Assembly: GCF_013368755.1 (NCBI RefSeq)
Contig: NC_049562.1
Coordinates: forward strand, 868,001 to 932,000
DNA from: Talaromyces rugulosus
Taxonomy: Eukaryota > Ascomycota > Eurotiomycetes > Eurotiales > Trichocomaceae
Direction of reading: 5' to 3'
Length of the DNA: 64,000 nucleotides
Part shown: in pieces, positions 26,023 through 36,273 of the stretch
Layout: every line of letters begins with the position of its first letter
Position numbering within the stretch: position 1 is the first letter of the stretch
Notes under the pieces: generated by a model
Told to the model about the DNA's origin: nothing
The model's input: only the letters and a program-made list of their open reading frames with translations
Database searches by the model: none
Translations under genes and position numbers: made by a program

Positions 26023-27197
26023 ATGGCGACCAACAGCATCAAACTTTTGACTGGCAACAGTCACCCAGAGCTCGCGAAGCTCATGGCAGACCGGTACGAC
26101 CATAACCCATCGGACCAGCCGGCGAAGCGCATTACTGACAGAACCCCTGTGGAATAAAGTCTAGGAACAGAGTTGACCAAGATCCTGGTTCTCCAGTACT
26201 CCAACCAAGAGACGAGCGTGACGATCGGCGAGAGTGTTCGAGACGAAGATGGTGAGAGGTCCTCTCGCTTTTGTGGTTTTTTTTTTTCCGGTGCTCGGAG
26301 TGAACTCTCTAACCCGTGTTCTATTCTGTAGTATTTATTCTGCAATCGACAAAACCAAACGATATCAACGATGGGCTCATGGAACTTCTGATCATGATCA
26401 ATGCTTGCAAAACCGCCTCGGCTAGACGGATCACCGCAGTTATCCCAAACTTCTTCTACGCGCGCCAGGACAAGAAAGATAAGAGCCGGGCTCCTATTAC
26501 TGCTCGGCTGATGGCAACAATGCTGCAGACTGCAGGCGCAAATCATATTATCACCATGGACCTCCATGCCAGTCAAATCCAAGGCTTTTTCACTGTGCCT
26601 GTCGACAATCTTTATGCAGAGCCGAGTACTCTCAAGTGGATTCGTGATAATCTGGACGTCGAGAATTGTGTTATCGTCAGCCCTGATGCTGGCGGGGCTA
26701 AAAGGTGTGTATATGGACCTATACTTTGACTACGGATCGTCTACTGATCACTTTTTTTCCCCGTCAATAGAGCCACTGCAATTGCCGATCGTCTCGATCT
26801 TCAATTCGCCCTCATCCACAAAGAGCGCGCTCGTCCCAATGAAGTTTCTCGAATGGTGCTTGTCGGAAATGTCACGGACAAGATCGCGATTATCGTCGAT
26901 GATATGGCTGACACTTGCGGCACTCTCGTCAAAGCTGCTGATACTATTATGCAACACGGGGCCAAGGAAGTCAATGCAATTGTCACCCATGCTATCCTCT
27001 CAGGCAATGCCATCAGCAACCTGAATGGCAGTTGTCTTCGCCGCCTTGTCGTCACAAACACCGTGCCACACGCAGAAAAGAAAGAGGCATGTGACAAGAT
27101 TGAGACTATAGACATCAGCCCAACTTTGGCTGAGGCATGTAGGCGGACACATAACGGAGAGTCCGTCAGCTTCTTGTTCTCGCATGCAGTTGAATAG
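26023..27197 (+). CDS. ribose-phosphate pyrophosphokinase (PRPP synthetase)
   Basis: Four exons: 26023-26093, 26160-26251, 26332-26704 and 26771-27197, giving 320 residues, the usual length. It makes 5-phosphoribosyl-1-diphosphate from ribose 5-phosphate and ATP for purine, pyrimidine, His, Trp and NAD synthesis. Clear family signatures are [33 protein letters not shown] (here [11 protein letters not shown]), the flexible loop [13 protein letters not shown], the [11 protein letters not shown] segment and the PRPP-binding loop [12 protein letters not shown]. Intron 1 uses an AAG acceptor (exon 2 begins at 26160), which the conserved ADRLGTELTK join requires. Fungi have several paralogous Prs subunits. 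This one has no large insertion, so it resembles the classic catalytic type; I do not assign a paralogue number. Confidence 0.95.
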
Positions 27198-27747
27198 CTG
27201 GTGATGGGATGCGCGCGCGCGTTTTCGGTCAAAAGGTTCTCTCTTTCTTCTCGTAATGAATTCTAACGATACCAAGAAACTTGCTCTATTCCTGTCATGT
27301 CTGCTCTACATATGTACGATATACGTAAAAGCGATGTGCGTTTGCCTCTGCTGGGTCAGCACTCTTCCTTGCCGCTTTAACGTAGTATCACGTGATAAAT
27401 CAGGCATCGCTCCCGGAGCTGTGCTGAGCTATCACTGAGCAACCCTGAGCCATCAATGAGCAACACTAAGCGCTTACTACATTGTTCACTAGTAATTTCA
27501 CCAGTACAATGGCCACCAATAAAACCGGCCCATTTTTCCCTCGAGGACTTTTGCTTAGGGCCAAGTCCGCTCAAACTCAGTCATTTGGGGGGAAATGGTA
27601 ATCTGAGGCTATGATGAAGGGCAAAAAGTCTTGATCCATTTTCTGCTCGCTGTCAGGGGTCCATCGTTTAAATTTTGGTCTTTCCTAGAGTTATTTCATT
27701 TTCCTTACGGGGCCTCAGCTACAGGCAAATTCGAAATTGGCTTCACC
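27198..27747. other. intergenic, start of repeat island
   Basis: No gene. Around 27410-27475 there is a stretch of spaced GAGC words (GCAACCCTGAGCCA...TGAGCA...AAGCGC) that resembles 31395-31430 in the same orientation. It may be a diverged copy of the same repeat. Confidence 0.45.
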
Positions 27748-28263
27748 TGTCACGGACCTGGATCCGCCTTGCTTGTGATTGGCTCGTAGACGTTGGTGTG
27801 GTGTTGTCATAAGAATCGATAACGCTCAGCCAATAGATGTGACAGCAGACGCTAGTTATATAAGCAAAGGTTATTAGATATTCTTATAGGGTAGAATCTC
27901 TGATTATATCTAAGAAAGAGAAAACATCTACACTTATACTCCTATATAGAATAACTCATCAGACAGAAGCCTGTGTTATATAGAAAGGCTTTCTATATAA
28001 AAATAGATTCTGTGACAACAAGTCGATTCTTATCCTCTAAGAGTACTCTGCAACGAGAAAACCAAACATGAGAAGGGAAAGGAGAAGAGAAAGAACCTCC
28101 TCCGCTAGTTACATAAGAAATATTCCTTTGTATGCATCAGTCTATTCTCTTTACGGTTCCGTATGAGGTTATTCCCATCTCAGTACCGCTCTCGGCTCTC
28201 TTTCCTTGGTGGTGCCTCAGGCCGCCACTGCTGGTTCCCGAGGCCTGGGTCAGGACCGTCACA
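27748..28263 (-). mobile_element. solo-LTR-like or TIR-type element remnant, about 516 bp
   Basis: The ends match each other in inverted form: TGTCACGGACCTG at 27748 against CAGGACCGTCACA at 28251-28263 (13 bp, two mismatches). The element starts TG and ends CA, as LTRs do. Its right half (28011-28263) is repeated in inverted orientation at 30785-31041. No internal genes are present. No clear target-site duplication flanks it (CACC on the left, GATCC on the right). I therefore cannot separate a solo LTR from a non-autonomous TIR element or a nested pair. The left half is AT-rich. Confidence 0.6.
27977..27999. repeat. 23-bp near-perfect palindrome inside the element
   Basis: Arms TATATAGAAAG and CTTTCTATATA are exact inverted repeats around a single central G. 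The RNA or DNA could form a hairpin. It lies in the half of the element that has no second copy in this window. Confidence 0.7.
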
Positions 28264-29223
28264 GATCCTTATACTTTTTGAATGAGTTCTATAATATTTA
28301 CAATTATTCCTACTAGTATATCTCTAGAATCTCTTATTATATGTTAATCTTCTAATAATACTAAGTTTCTATCTACTATATATATAGTTATTCTAACGTC
28401 TATAAGTATGTCAGCAAATGAAACCGAACCTCAGGGAGGACCGTATATCCAGAGCTCTATCGCGATGTGCTACGCTTGCTAGAATATAACGGTCTCTGTG
28501 GGGTTTACAGCATTGACGAGAGAGATATACACAAGTAACTAAGCGGCAATCGCAGGTCGGTTCAATACCTTATATGAATCTGATGGATGGTCAAGTAATG
28601 ATTGTCACCATTACCACACCAACGTACCCTGGAATAAGATACAATGCAACAATATATCATCGACGCTGTGAAAACTTCAACGATTCCAACCGTCTTATCC
28701 CAAGAATTCTTTTGCGGAAAGGATTGCGATCGACTCTAAAGGTGGAACGACATACAGTACAGTTGGTTCCACTTCTCAGGTGAAAATAATGGCTTCCCCC
28801 ATAATAGTGATCCATGTGAGGGTTCCAGAGTAGGCCATTGTTATGCATGAAGACAAGGTATTCGGGCAGGCAGTGTGGCCATAACAGCGGAGCTGGCTCT
28901 CAAAAATTGGTCCAATTTCGGGCAGTATATCCACAACTAATTTAACGAGTTTAATGGCTGAACTCGCCGAAATGCATCGCAATAAATAGTCTGATGCACT
29001 GCTACTTGAGACCATATCATTTGCCAATCATTGTGGTGAAAAATACGGGTAAGAAACAAAGGCTATGTATGATTCATGTATTGCGATTAATGACTGAAAA
29101 GAGGCCTCCCCGCTCCCTTCCCTCCGCAGGTCTGATACAAAGAAACGGCCAAGGCATCATAAAAAGCCGCAACTCTCTCTCTCTCTTAACTCACAAGAGA
29201 AACACACCTATCCATTCAGCGTT
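28264..29223. other. gene-free stretch inside the repeat island
   Basis: Starts very AT-rich (28270-28420). From about 28570 to 29060 there are short open frames on both strands interrupted by stops. This could be an old gene remnant, but I recognise no family. The last 100 bases before 29224 are a CT/AC-rich leader for the monooxygenase gene. Confidence 0.4.
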
Positions 29224-30543
29224 ATGTCTTCTCCAATCCGGATTGCTATATCTGGTGGCGGCCTAGCGGGTGCGTCCCTCCTCTATGCGCTCCTCCCCCA
29301 TGCGCACCTCGACGTGCACATCTTCGAATCGGCTGCGGCATTCAAAGAAGCCGGGATGGCCATCGGACTCGCTCGAAACGCGCTCGCTGCTTTGGATCTC
29401 ATCGGCCCGTCAGCGGCGGAATGTCTCAACCGTGCTGGTGCTGTTCCTATGCGAGGAGTCCGATTCATGCTGGCACAAGGCGACAACGCAGGTAACACGA
29501 TTGACGAAACCGAAGACGGACAACGCGTTACTAGCATTGTTCACCGTGCTGCTCTTCTGCGAGAATTTCTGGTCAATGTTCCCCCAGATCGCATGCATGC
29601 TTCTAGGAACCTTGACCACTTCGACCGGAACAGCGATGGCTCTCTCACGCTTCACTTTACTGACGGGACTACGCACGAATGTGACATCCTCGTTGGCGCT
29701 GATGGCATCCGCAGCACCGTTCGGAAGTTGATCCTTGGTGAAGATGACCCTGCGGCCTCTCCCAGGAACACCGGCGCGTGGTGCGTCATGGCCCTGAAAC
29801 CGTACGCAGAAGCTCAAACTAGCATCGGCAATGGCCCTGTCAACATTGAGGACGCCCGTGAGTATATGTGGATTGGCAATGGGACTTACCTATTGCACAA
29901 CCTATTAAATCAGGGCCAGTTAGTGCAAGTTGTCATTGCTTCGCACGAAAAGGATGCAGAGTCGTCGGACTGCTGGCATCGGACCGTTAGCGCTGACGAG
30001 ATCAAGAAGCTCTACCAGGGTTGGCCGTCGCATCTGTATAAGGCAGTAGATGAGGTATGATTATTTCCGTCTTAGTTATTTATACAGACATTGATAGAGA
30101 TTATATAGCTGTTTTGTAAGCAGCCGGAACAACCTGGCATGTATCTCTGGGAGCATCCACCGGCCAGAACCTACGTATCCGGATCCATCTGCATCATGGG
30201 CGACGCTGCGCATGCCACGACCCCTTGGCAGGGCTCTGGTGGAGGCATGTCCATCGAAGACAGTTTAATTCTTTCCACGTTACTCGGCCGCGCCAAAACC
30301 GCTGCTGAGGCACAGACCGCTTTAAAGGTGTACGACCACGTCCGCCGCCCGCGCACGCAGCGCATCGTTGAATCCAGCAGAGAAATGGGGCTGATCGTCT
30401 CTGGTTTGAAAGAGGAGATGGGATTGAACTTGGAGAAATTGAGCGAGGAGCTGTTGCCGAGGTGGGATTTCATTATAGATTTTGATATTGAGAAGCACCG
30501 TGATGAGGCGGTAGAGATGATGGAGCGCGAGTTCAAGTCTTAG
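29224..30543 (+). CDS. FAD-dependent aromatic-type monooxygenase (salicylate-hydroxylase-like)
   Basis: Two exons, 29224-30054 and 30124-30543, give 416 residues. The N-terminus has the dinucleotide-binding ISGGGLAGASLLYAL motif (GxGxxG class) with the acidic residue ending the second strand (HIFES). VGADGIRSTVRK is the DG motif, and GDAAHATTPWQGSGGGMSIEDS is the GD motif that binds the FAD ribityl chain. These three mark group A flavoprotein monooxygenases, which hydroxylate small aromatic substrates with NAD(P)H and O2. The substrate is unknown. The gene stands alone, with no synthase or transporter beside it, and lies between inverted repeat copies at 28011-28263 and 30785-31041. The intron acceptor could be 30120 (AAG) instead of 30123 (CAG), a difference of one residue. 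Confidence 0.85.
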
Positions 30544-30784
30544 GTGCGAGTTGTTTATCTCAGTGGTAGTATATTATCTGCTTCTATTTAAAAATAGCAA
30601 CAACAATAGTGCTTTGAAGTGAAACTCCCAAGGTGCCTGTTTAGAACCCCTACCCATACTCAGGTCAGAGAGCATATTCTCTCCATATAATATGACGTGT
30701 AGACTACCATCTTGATGTAACTTTGGCTCCTGACTCTCAGAGTACGACTGTCTGCATAAAGCGACCACTAGCATAATTAACTTT

Positions 30785-31041
30785 TGTGACGGTCCTGACC
30801 TACCTAGGTCTCAGGAACCAGCAGTGGCGGCCTGAGGCACCACCAAGGAAAGGGAACCGAGAGCGGTACTGAGATGGGAATAACCTCATGCGGAACCATA
30901 AAGGGAATAGACTGGCGCACACAAAGGAATATTTCTCATGTAACTAGCGGGGGAGGTTCTTTCTCTTCCTCTTTCCCTTCTCATGTTTGGTTTTCTCGTT
31001 GCAGAGTACTCTTAGAGGATAGGAATCGACTCGTCGTCACA
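30785..31041 (+). mobile_element. inverted copy of the 28011-28263 repeat
   Basis: About 257 bp beginning TGTGACGGTCCTGACC and ending GTCGTCACA. It aligns over its full length to the reverse complement of 28011-28263, with most differences being transitions. Homology stops sharply at TGTGAC/GTCACA on both sides. This suggests the 255-bp unit is itself an element with TGTGAC termini. No target duplication is evident. Confidence 0.8.
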
Positions 31042-32219
31042 TTGCCTTCTGTTAGCAGAATACCCACCCCGATTCACATCTTGGTGACGAGTTGTTGAAC
31101 CGATTGACAAGTTAATAGAAGATATTTAGAGAAGAGATAGATTAAACACCACTCACAATAGCGTTCGATAAGGCATATCAGTTGAAAAGTTGTAGGCAAA
31201 AAGTGGGGGCCAGGTGAAAAAGAAAATAGAGACCTAGATCACAGCGGATAGACCCCTGAGGGAGGGGAGAGGGAGGGTGCTCAGTAAGCAGCCTCAGGGC
31301 CTTGTTTCGGGCTCTGCGTGCTCCCAGAGCGCTCTCGGAGCTGCCGCGACCCTCCCTGGAGCCCGCGAGCCTGCTCCGGGAGCGCTCTGGGAGCCAACCC
31401 TGAGCCAGGCTGAGCATAAAGCGGCGTGACGCTGAGCCCGCTAGCGCCGCACATCGCTTTTATGTAGGTGTTATTAGTGTTGTAGTATTACAAATTGTCA
31501 GGTGATGATTTATTTTTTTTAATTTGTATTTTGGTACTAATATAATAATCGTACATAATCAATCCCTCTCAAGTGTCGTTGCTGAGCATTCTCGTAATAG
31601 AAGTAGGCTCGACCCGAACAACCTGAGTTAAGGAATGAAGTTGGGGAGGGAGTATGGAATGAGACAGAATACCCAGGAGAATCTAAATGAAAAACTTTGT
31701 ATTGATTTTTGCAAAAAATAGAAATATCATTTCTTGATTCTTTGTTCCATCCCATCAACATCTCTCCTGCTCATGTGGTATGATAACAATAGACAAAAGG
31801 AATCCGGGAAGAGAGATAGATCAACCGACATTTGAAGTGAAAACATGGGACAAAACAAAACAAGAAAAAAATAGATATGGGTTGAAAGAAAAGAAAGGAA
31901 TAAAAATATATGTTATTTTTTTCTTTCTTTCTTCTCTCTCATGATGTCTCTCTGTACTCCAGCGTACTCGTTTTCTAAAATTGACACACAGCTTTGCAAA
32001 AAAATAGAACATGTTTAAGACGGTGTGGATTTTAAAAAAGAATTGCGCCTTCGCTCCCGTTCATTATTTTATGCCTTGTTCCTTTTTTCTTTAAAAATCT
32101 AACTGGGCTATTTCTTTCAGGCCCAGACTAAGATATCAGAAAAAAAAAGCTGAACAGGCTTGGGCTCTCGTCATCACACATGAAACCCAGAACATTCCCT
32201 TCTATCGATAACCCTACAC
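31042..32219. other. intergenic with GC-rich hairpin, then AT-rich 3' flank of rps6
   Basis: Contains the inverted repeat listed at 31320-31394 in a GC-rich patch (31300-31450). About 750 bases of AT-rich, low-complexity DNA follow, reaching the rps6 stop. No gene was seen. Confidence 0.5.
31320..31394. repeat. GC-rich inverted repeat, 22-bp arms
   Basis: Arm 1 at 31320-31341 and arm 2 at 31373-31394 are inverted complements with one mismatch, separated by 31 bp. Each arm also contains AGCGCT, itself palindromic. A long stem could form. It may mark a transposon end, and a related GAGC-rich stretch lies near 27410-27475. Confidence 0.75.
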
Positions 32220-33572
32220 TTACTTCCTCAGAGAAGAAGCCCGGCGCTTGCGGAGTTCGCTGCGCTTGGCCTTCTCCTCCTGGACACGGGAAGCGAGGAG
32301 CTTGGCGTAGTCGTTACTGTCATAAGAGTTAGTCTAATTTTTCATGGTTCAACGATTTAGTATCAACTTACGCGGCCTCACGACCGGCCTCAGCACGGCG
32401 GCGCTTGATGGCAATACGGTTGCGCTTGCGCTGGAGACGCTGGGGGGTGACCAGACGTTGGATCTTGGGGGCCTTGGTGTAGTCCTGCTTGCCCTCACGG
32501 GTGACGGTGCGGCGGATGACGAACTTGCGGACGTCGTCCTTCTTGTCGAGACCGAAGAATCGGCGGATCTTGGTGGCACGCTTGGGGCCGAGTCTCTTAG
32601 GGTTGACAACATCGGTCAAGCCGGGGATGTCGCTCTCACCCTGCTTGACGATGCTGAGGGCGAGGACGGCGAGATCCTGACCGGTGATGGCACCGCGGAC
32701 ACTCTTGCGCTTGCGCTCACCAGTACGGCGGGGGCGGTAGCAGCTGTGGCCGTCGCTGAGGAGGAGCTTGACACGGTTGGGGAGCAGGACTGGTGTGGTT
32801 ATTAGCTTTGTGTGATTATATGGCTGAACATCATAGCAAACATACCACCCTGCTTCATGGGGAAACCCTGCTTGTCGTTTCCACCAGTGATCTTGAAGAG
32901 CTATAGGAAGTACAGGTCAGCCAACCATCTAGCAGGTTTTGTGTGTAAGGGAAGGTCGCAAAGGCGAAGCCTTGGTCGTGAGGTGTCGTGGAGGATTCTT
33001 TAACTCGCAGTAGATACACTTGCAACACCTTGTTTTCAAACCCATGAGTTTCTTCAATGCGAGGAATTGGGGTTGAGCCCAAGCGAGAACATCTCTTTCT
33101 ACACATTGCGGAAACACCAGTGAATATGATCCAAGGTGAAACAGTGATTCCGTGCTGCTCTTGCGTAGGTCGAAATAGTTTTTATCGAAGGGGAAAAATT
33201 GTGTGCTGGTAATAGGAAAATGGGAGACAAACGTAGCCCTTGAATTCATCACCCAAGCCATCTCCGGGAATCTAAACGTAGTATGACAGTCAGTCCACCA
33301 TCCTGAATAAGTTTTGTTCACTCGCCCAGAAAACGCCTCTCAAGATCAATTCTGCAACATTTCTTCTCCTCTTTCGGCTCGAATAGTATGCTGCAGTGGA
33401 TTTTCCCTCGAGGCGCGAATCTTGAAGCGTAATGATACACGACGAAAGGGGGGGGGATAATGCTAACTTCAGCACCCATGCGCTTCTCCATGAAGGCGCG
33501 GAGCTTACGCTCATCGTCGATCTCGATCAGCTTTTGCGACCCATTGGCCGGGTAGGAAATGTTGAGCTTCAT
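32220..33572 (-). CDS. rps6: 40S ribosomal protein eS6 (Rps6)
   Basis: Five exons: 33572-33468, 33271-33233 (39 nt), 32900-32846, 32789-32372 and 32316-32220, giving 237 residues. The sequence is diagnostic: [18 protein letters not shown] start, [57 protein letters not shown] and [21 protein letters not shown]. The C-terminus [10 protein letters not shown] carries the serine pair phosphorylated in response to TOR-pathway kinases. Introns 1 and 2 are long for this region (196 and 332 nt), as is common in fungal ribosomal-protein genes. Exon 2 codes only 13 residues ([13 protein letters not shown]), and its position is fixed by the family sequence. I looked for C/D-box snoRNA motifs in the long introns and saw none I would call. 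Confidence 0.96.
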
Positions 33573-34293
33573 CTTGACGAGAGTTGCGCGGTCAAGACGG
33601 AGGCGCGGGTTGTCGACAGTCGAATGTTGAAGTCTTCTTTCAAGATCGGCCTCAGCGCTGTGTGTGGAAATTTCGCTTAGGGAAGTCGTGTTGTGGGTGG
33701 GCTGACTAACGCGAGGTCTAACCGTGTCGGGACCGGGAGGCTTGGCGTAGGGTTGGCCTCAAGATCACGTGCGGCGAAGTCATGTGACTGTAGTGTTGTT
33801 GCCTCGGCGCCTTAGGCAGGAACAGACACAGCCTGATCTGCATTATTGTTTCATCCAGACTTGCAATCCAAGCAGCCACGTGATATCAGCGCTAATACTG
33901 AAAGCTTCTTTATGTGGTTATATCCATTTTTGTGTACGGAGTAAAACGGCCTTAATATTTGGTTACATATCATTAATTCTTTGTCCGCACTCTTATCCAA
34001 ATTATTGTACATGTGCCTCTGTTGTACTGTGATGTACAACTAAGAGGCTTGGCTATGCTAGCTTCGGGGAGGTAGCGGACTTGACGCTTTCCGGCCCTCC
34101 ACCCTCCACGTAAGCGCCCGCCGTTTCGGGCGTCCCTACGTAAGCCTCTAACTCGATAAGGCGTAGTCTCGAAATCCTGTAATTTATTAATTCCTGTAAT
34201 TTATTAATCATTCTGTTTTGGGTGTTTACTACTATGAACATGACCTGTGTCTGTTACTTTCATGGAGAAGGACGACCTGCCTTGGACATTCAT
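33573..34293. other. intergenic, rps6 promoter side
   Basis: Holds the rps6 promoter and the 3' end of the next minus-strand gene. A TACGGAGTA half-palindrome lies near 33935. A short exact repeat (CCTGTAATTTATTAAT twice) occurs near 34176-34210. No gene was seen. Confidence 0.5.
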
Positions 34294-35046
34294 TTAGCAG
34301 GAGCCCTTTGGCTCCTCTGGTTCAATCGGCCGGATGGTGCTAGAAGCCAATGTCTCTTCAACCTCCCGCGATTCGGCTTCAAGGGATTTGAATTTTGACC
34401 AACGCATTGGCTCGAGCTTGCGTCGAAGCCATCTTGCATGCTCGCGATTCTCTCTCAAGAACCTAAACTCGAGTCTTGATAGTGCCATGTCGCGACGAAG
34501 GCACATCAGGATGTGCTTTCGCTTCTGCCTTGCAGTAAAGCGACGAGGATCCTTTGGTGGCGCAGGAGTAAACGGCACATATTTGATTTTCTTTCGTACA
34601 ATGTAAGGCAAAGGTTCGCGAACGAGTCTCCTGTCATAGCTGCATGTTAGCAGGAAGCCAAAACTATCAGGCCTTACTTACAGTGCTGTTCCTGTCCATC
34701 GATATCTCAATATGGGTACGTTTTTGTCGCCACCTTTCGGAGATTTACCATGATCGATGAGAAAATAACAGGTCCGGTTGTCGAAAGCAAAGTCAGCATC
34801 GCGTGTTTCAAGGCGATCGCGGCCCAGTTTGAAGTCCTCGCCCCAGTGGTGTTGGCAAACGACATTTGCTATGAAAGTGGTCCTTTCAAAATACCCATCA
34901 CCTGGTACAAGATGCGTTGCCGTTGACACAAGTACTCGAACAGGTGCTTTTCGGTGTTTTCTGAAATGAGCTGCTGGGTTCTCGAGAAAATTTACTCTGT
35001 GTCTATGTCTGGATTTGGTCTTCTTATGTGATTTTGTCGATGCCAT
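34294..35046 (-). CDS. conserved-looking protein of unknown function
   Basis: Two exons, 35046-34682 and 34639-34294, give 236 residues. The 42-nt intron has a good GTAAGT donor, a GCTAAC branch site and a CAG acceptor close together. The N-terminus is basic and His-rich (KSHKKTKSRHRHR). A globular part follows with VRVLVSTATHLVPGDGYFERTTFIANVV. The C-terminal 100 residues are strongly basic with many Arg (DPRRFTARQKRKHILMCLRRDMALSRLEFRFLREN). I do not recognise the family. The basic composition could suit an RNA-binding or organellar protein, but this is a guess. A frame starting earlier at 35064 is possible but less likely. Confidence 0.7.
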
Positions 35047-35106
35047 GGTGTATGACAAAGTCATGGAGGTCCGCGCAGTGGCTGTTGACAGAAAAAAGAC
35101 GAAGCC

Positions 35107-35349
35107 ATGGTGACTTCAGAAGAAATCTGGCAATATATCGAGGCGGGTGTACACTGGCAGAATCATTTTTTGGTGGACAATTCCGCTTTCACCGTCGAAT
35201 GTCGAGATGGAAGAAGTCACGTGACTTATCTGTCGGATCTGCAATCTAGCCTGTATAGGAAAGGTGCCACATGGTACCTACAAATGATTGGTCGAAAAGC
35301 GATCGGAATTGCCCAGTGGCTGAAACGATCAAAGGCAGACAATGCATAA
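35107..35349 (+). CDS. possible small protein, 80 residues, doubtful
   Basis: An ATG-started frame with fairly protein-like composition (Trp, Gly and charged residues mixed; EEIWQYIEAGVHWQNHFLV). It begins 61 bases from the start of the divergent gene at 35046, so it would overlap that promoter. No family is recognised, and it may be chance. Confidence 0.2.
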   Translation: MVTSEEIWQYIEAGVHWQNHFLVDNSAFTVECRDGRSHVTYLSDLQSSLYRKGATWYLQMIGRKAIGIAQWLKRSKADNA

Positions 35350-35492
35350 TGTACAAGTAATTAATACGTACGAGTAATACATGTGCGTACGCATAATTAT
35401 AGAGAGACTTCCTATTTTGCTTTGTAATTACCTGACTCGTTGTCGCGGGTGTCTCAGTCGAGTCTCATATACGGAGTATATTTCGCCGACAT

Positions 35493-35510
35493 ATTATTAT
35501 TATTATTATT
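35493..35510. repeat. ATT trinucleotide microsatellite
   Basis: About six perfect ATT units in intergenic DNA. Confidence 0.85.
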
Positions 35511-36273
35511 GCTACTATTAGATTACGTATATTGCTGTCGATAAGAACTAAAGTAACTAAACATCTTGGCCAATGCACTCATTTGGGGGCGAGCGACTAC
35601 CTAATCCCGGCATGGCAGTGGAGCACGCGAGCGGCTGGAAGAGTGCGACGCCCGTAACAATACGTATGTAATTACGACCCCCCAATCGACGACTTTGTCC
35701 CCCCAGCCCTGAAACCTTTCACGACCTTCCACTCGCAACACCGCTGTGTCCTTTTATACACCATATTATTGTCTCTATTTTTGTACTTGTCCGGGTTGAC
35801 CATCTTGCCGGTTACCCTGTCCGTCAAGCAGACTATCGCGAATCTACCGGGAGGCTGTAAGCCAGCTAACAAATAGAACGTAACGATCGCTCGCTCCCCT
35901 TTCTCTTCTTTCACGAATCCTCCTCGCCGATCGTGCCTGACACGCCGTCTTCACTACTACTGACGACTCCATTAATTCTATTGATCACTCGTTTCGGCCA
36001 TCTCTTCGACATTAGCAGACGTTTTCCGGGGTTGCTGTCGTTTCCTTTTCTCTCCAATTTAGGTGATACTACTATCTTCCCGCCGAGTTTATTGAGACAG
36101 TTCCAAGGGAGGCTACCAGGCGGAAAGAAAGACAGCCCGGAAGAGAAAGAAAAGAAACAAAGAACTCGGCACTCAATCCAATATTTTTGTTATCCAGCCG
36201 TCCACAATCTTACACGAGCACCACCTCTCTCGTCGGTCTTGCAACGGCTAGGCGATTCTGATAGCCGTTGGAG

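Larger units (their letters stand above)
35047..36273. other. intergenic
   Basis: Promoter region shared by the flanking divergent genes. It holds one weak open frame (35107-35349, listed separately), a TACGGAGTA half-site near 35470, a trinucleotide repeat, and a CT-rich leader before the SGNH-like gene. Confidence 0.45.

Noticed and set aside
27748..28263. Full LTR retrotransposon
   Set aside because: No gag/pol coding, primer-binding site or second direct LTR is present. Only a solo or partial element is supported.
28558..28569. GGTTCAATACC, resembling a tRNA B box
   Set aside because: It deviates at a conserved pyrimidine, and I could not find an A box or a foldable tRNA around it.
32901..33232. 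snoRNA inside the long rps6 intron
   Set aside because: No convincing C/D or H/ACA box pair was seen on reading the intron.
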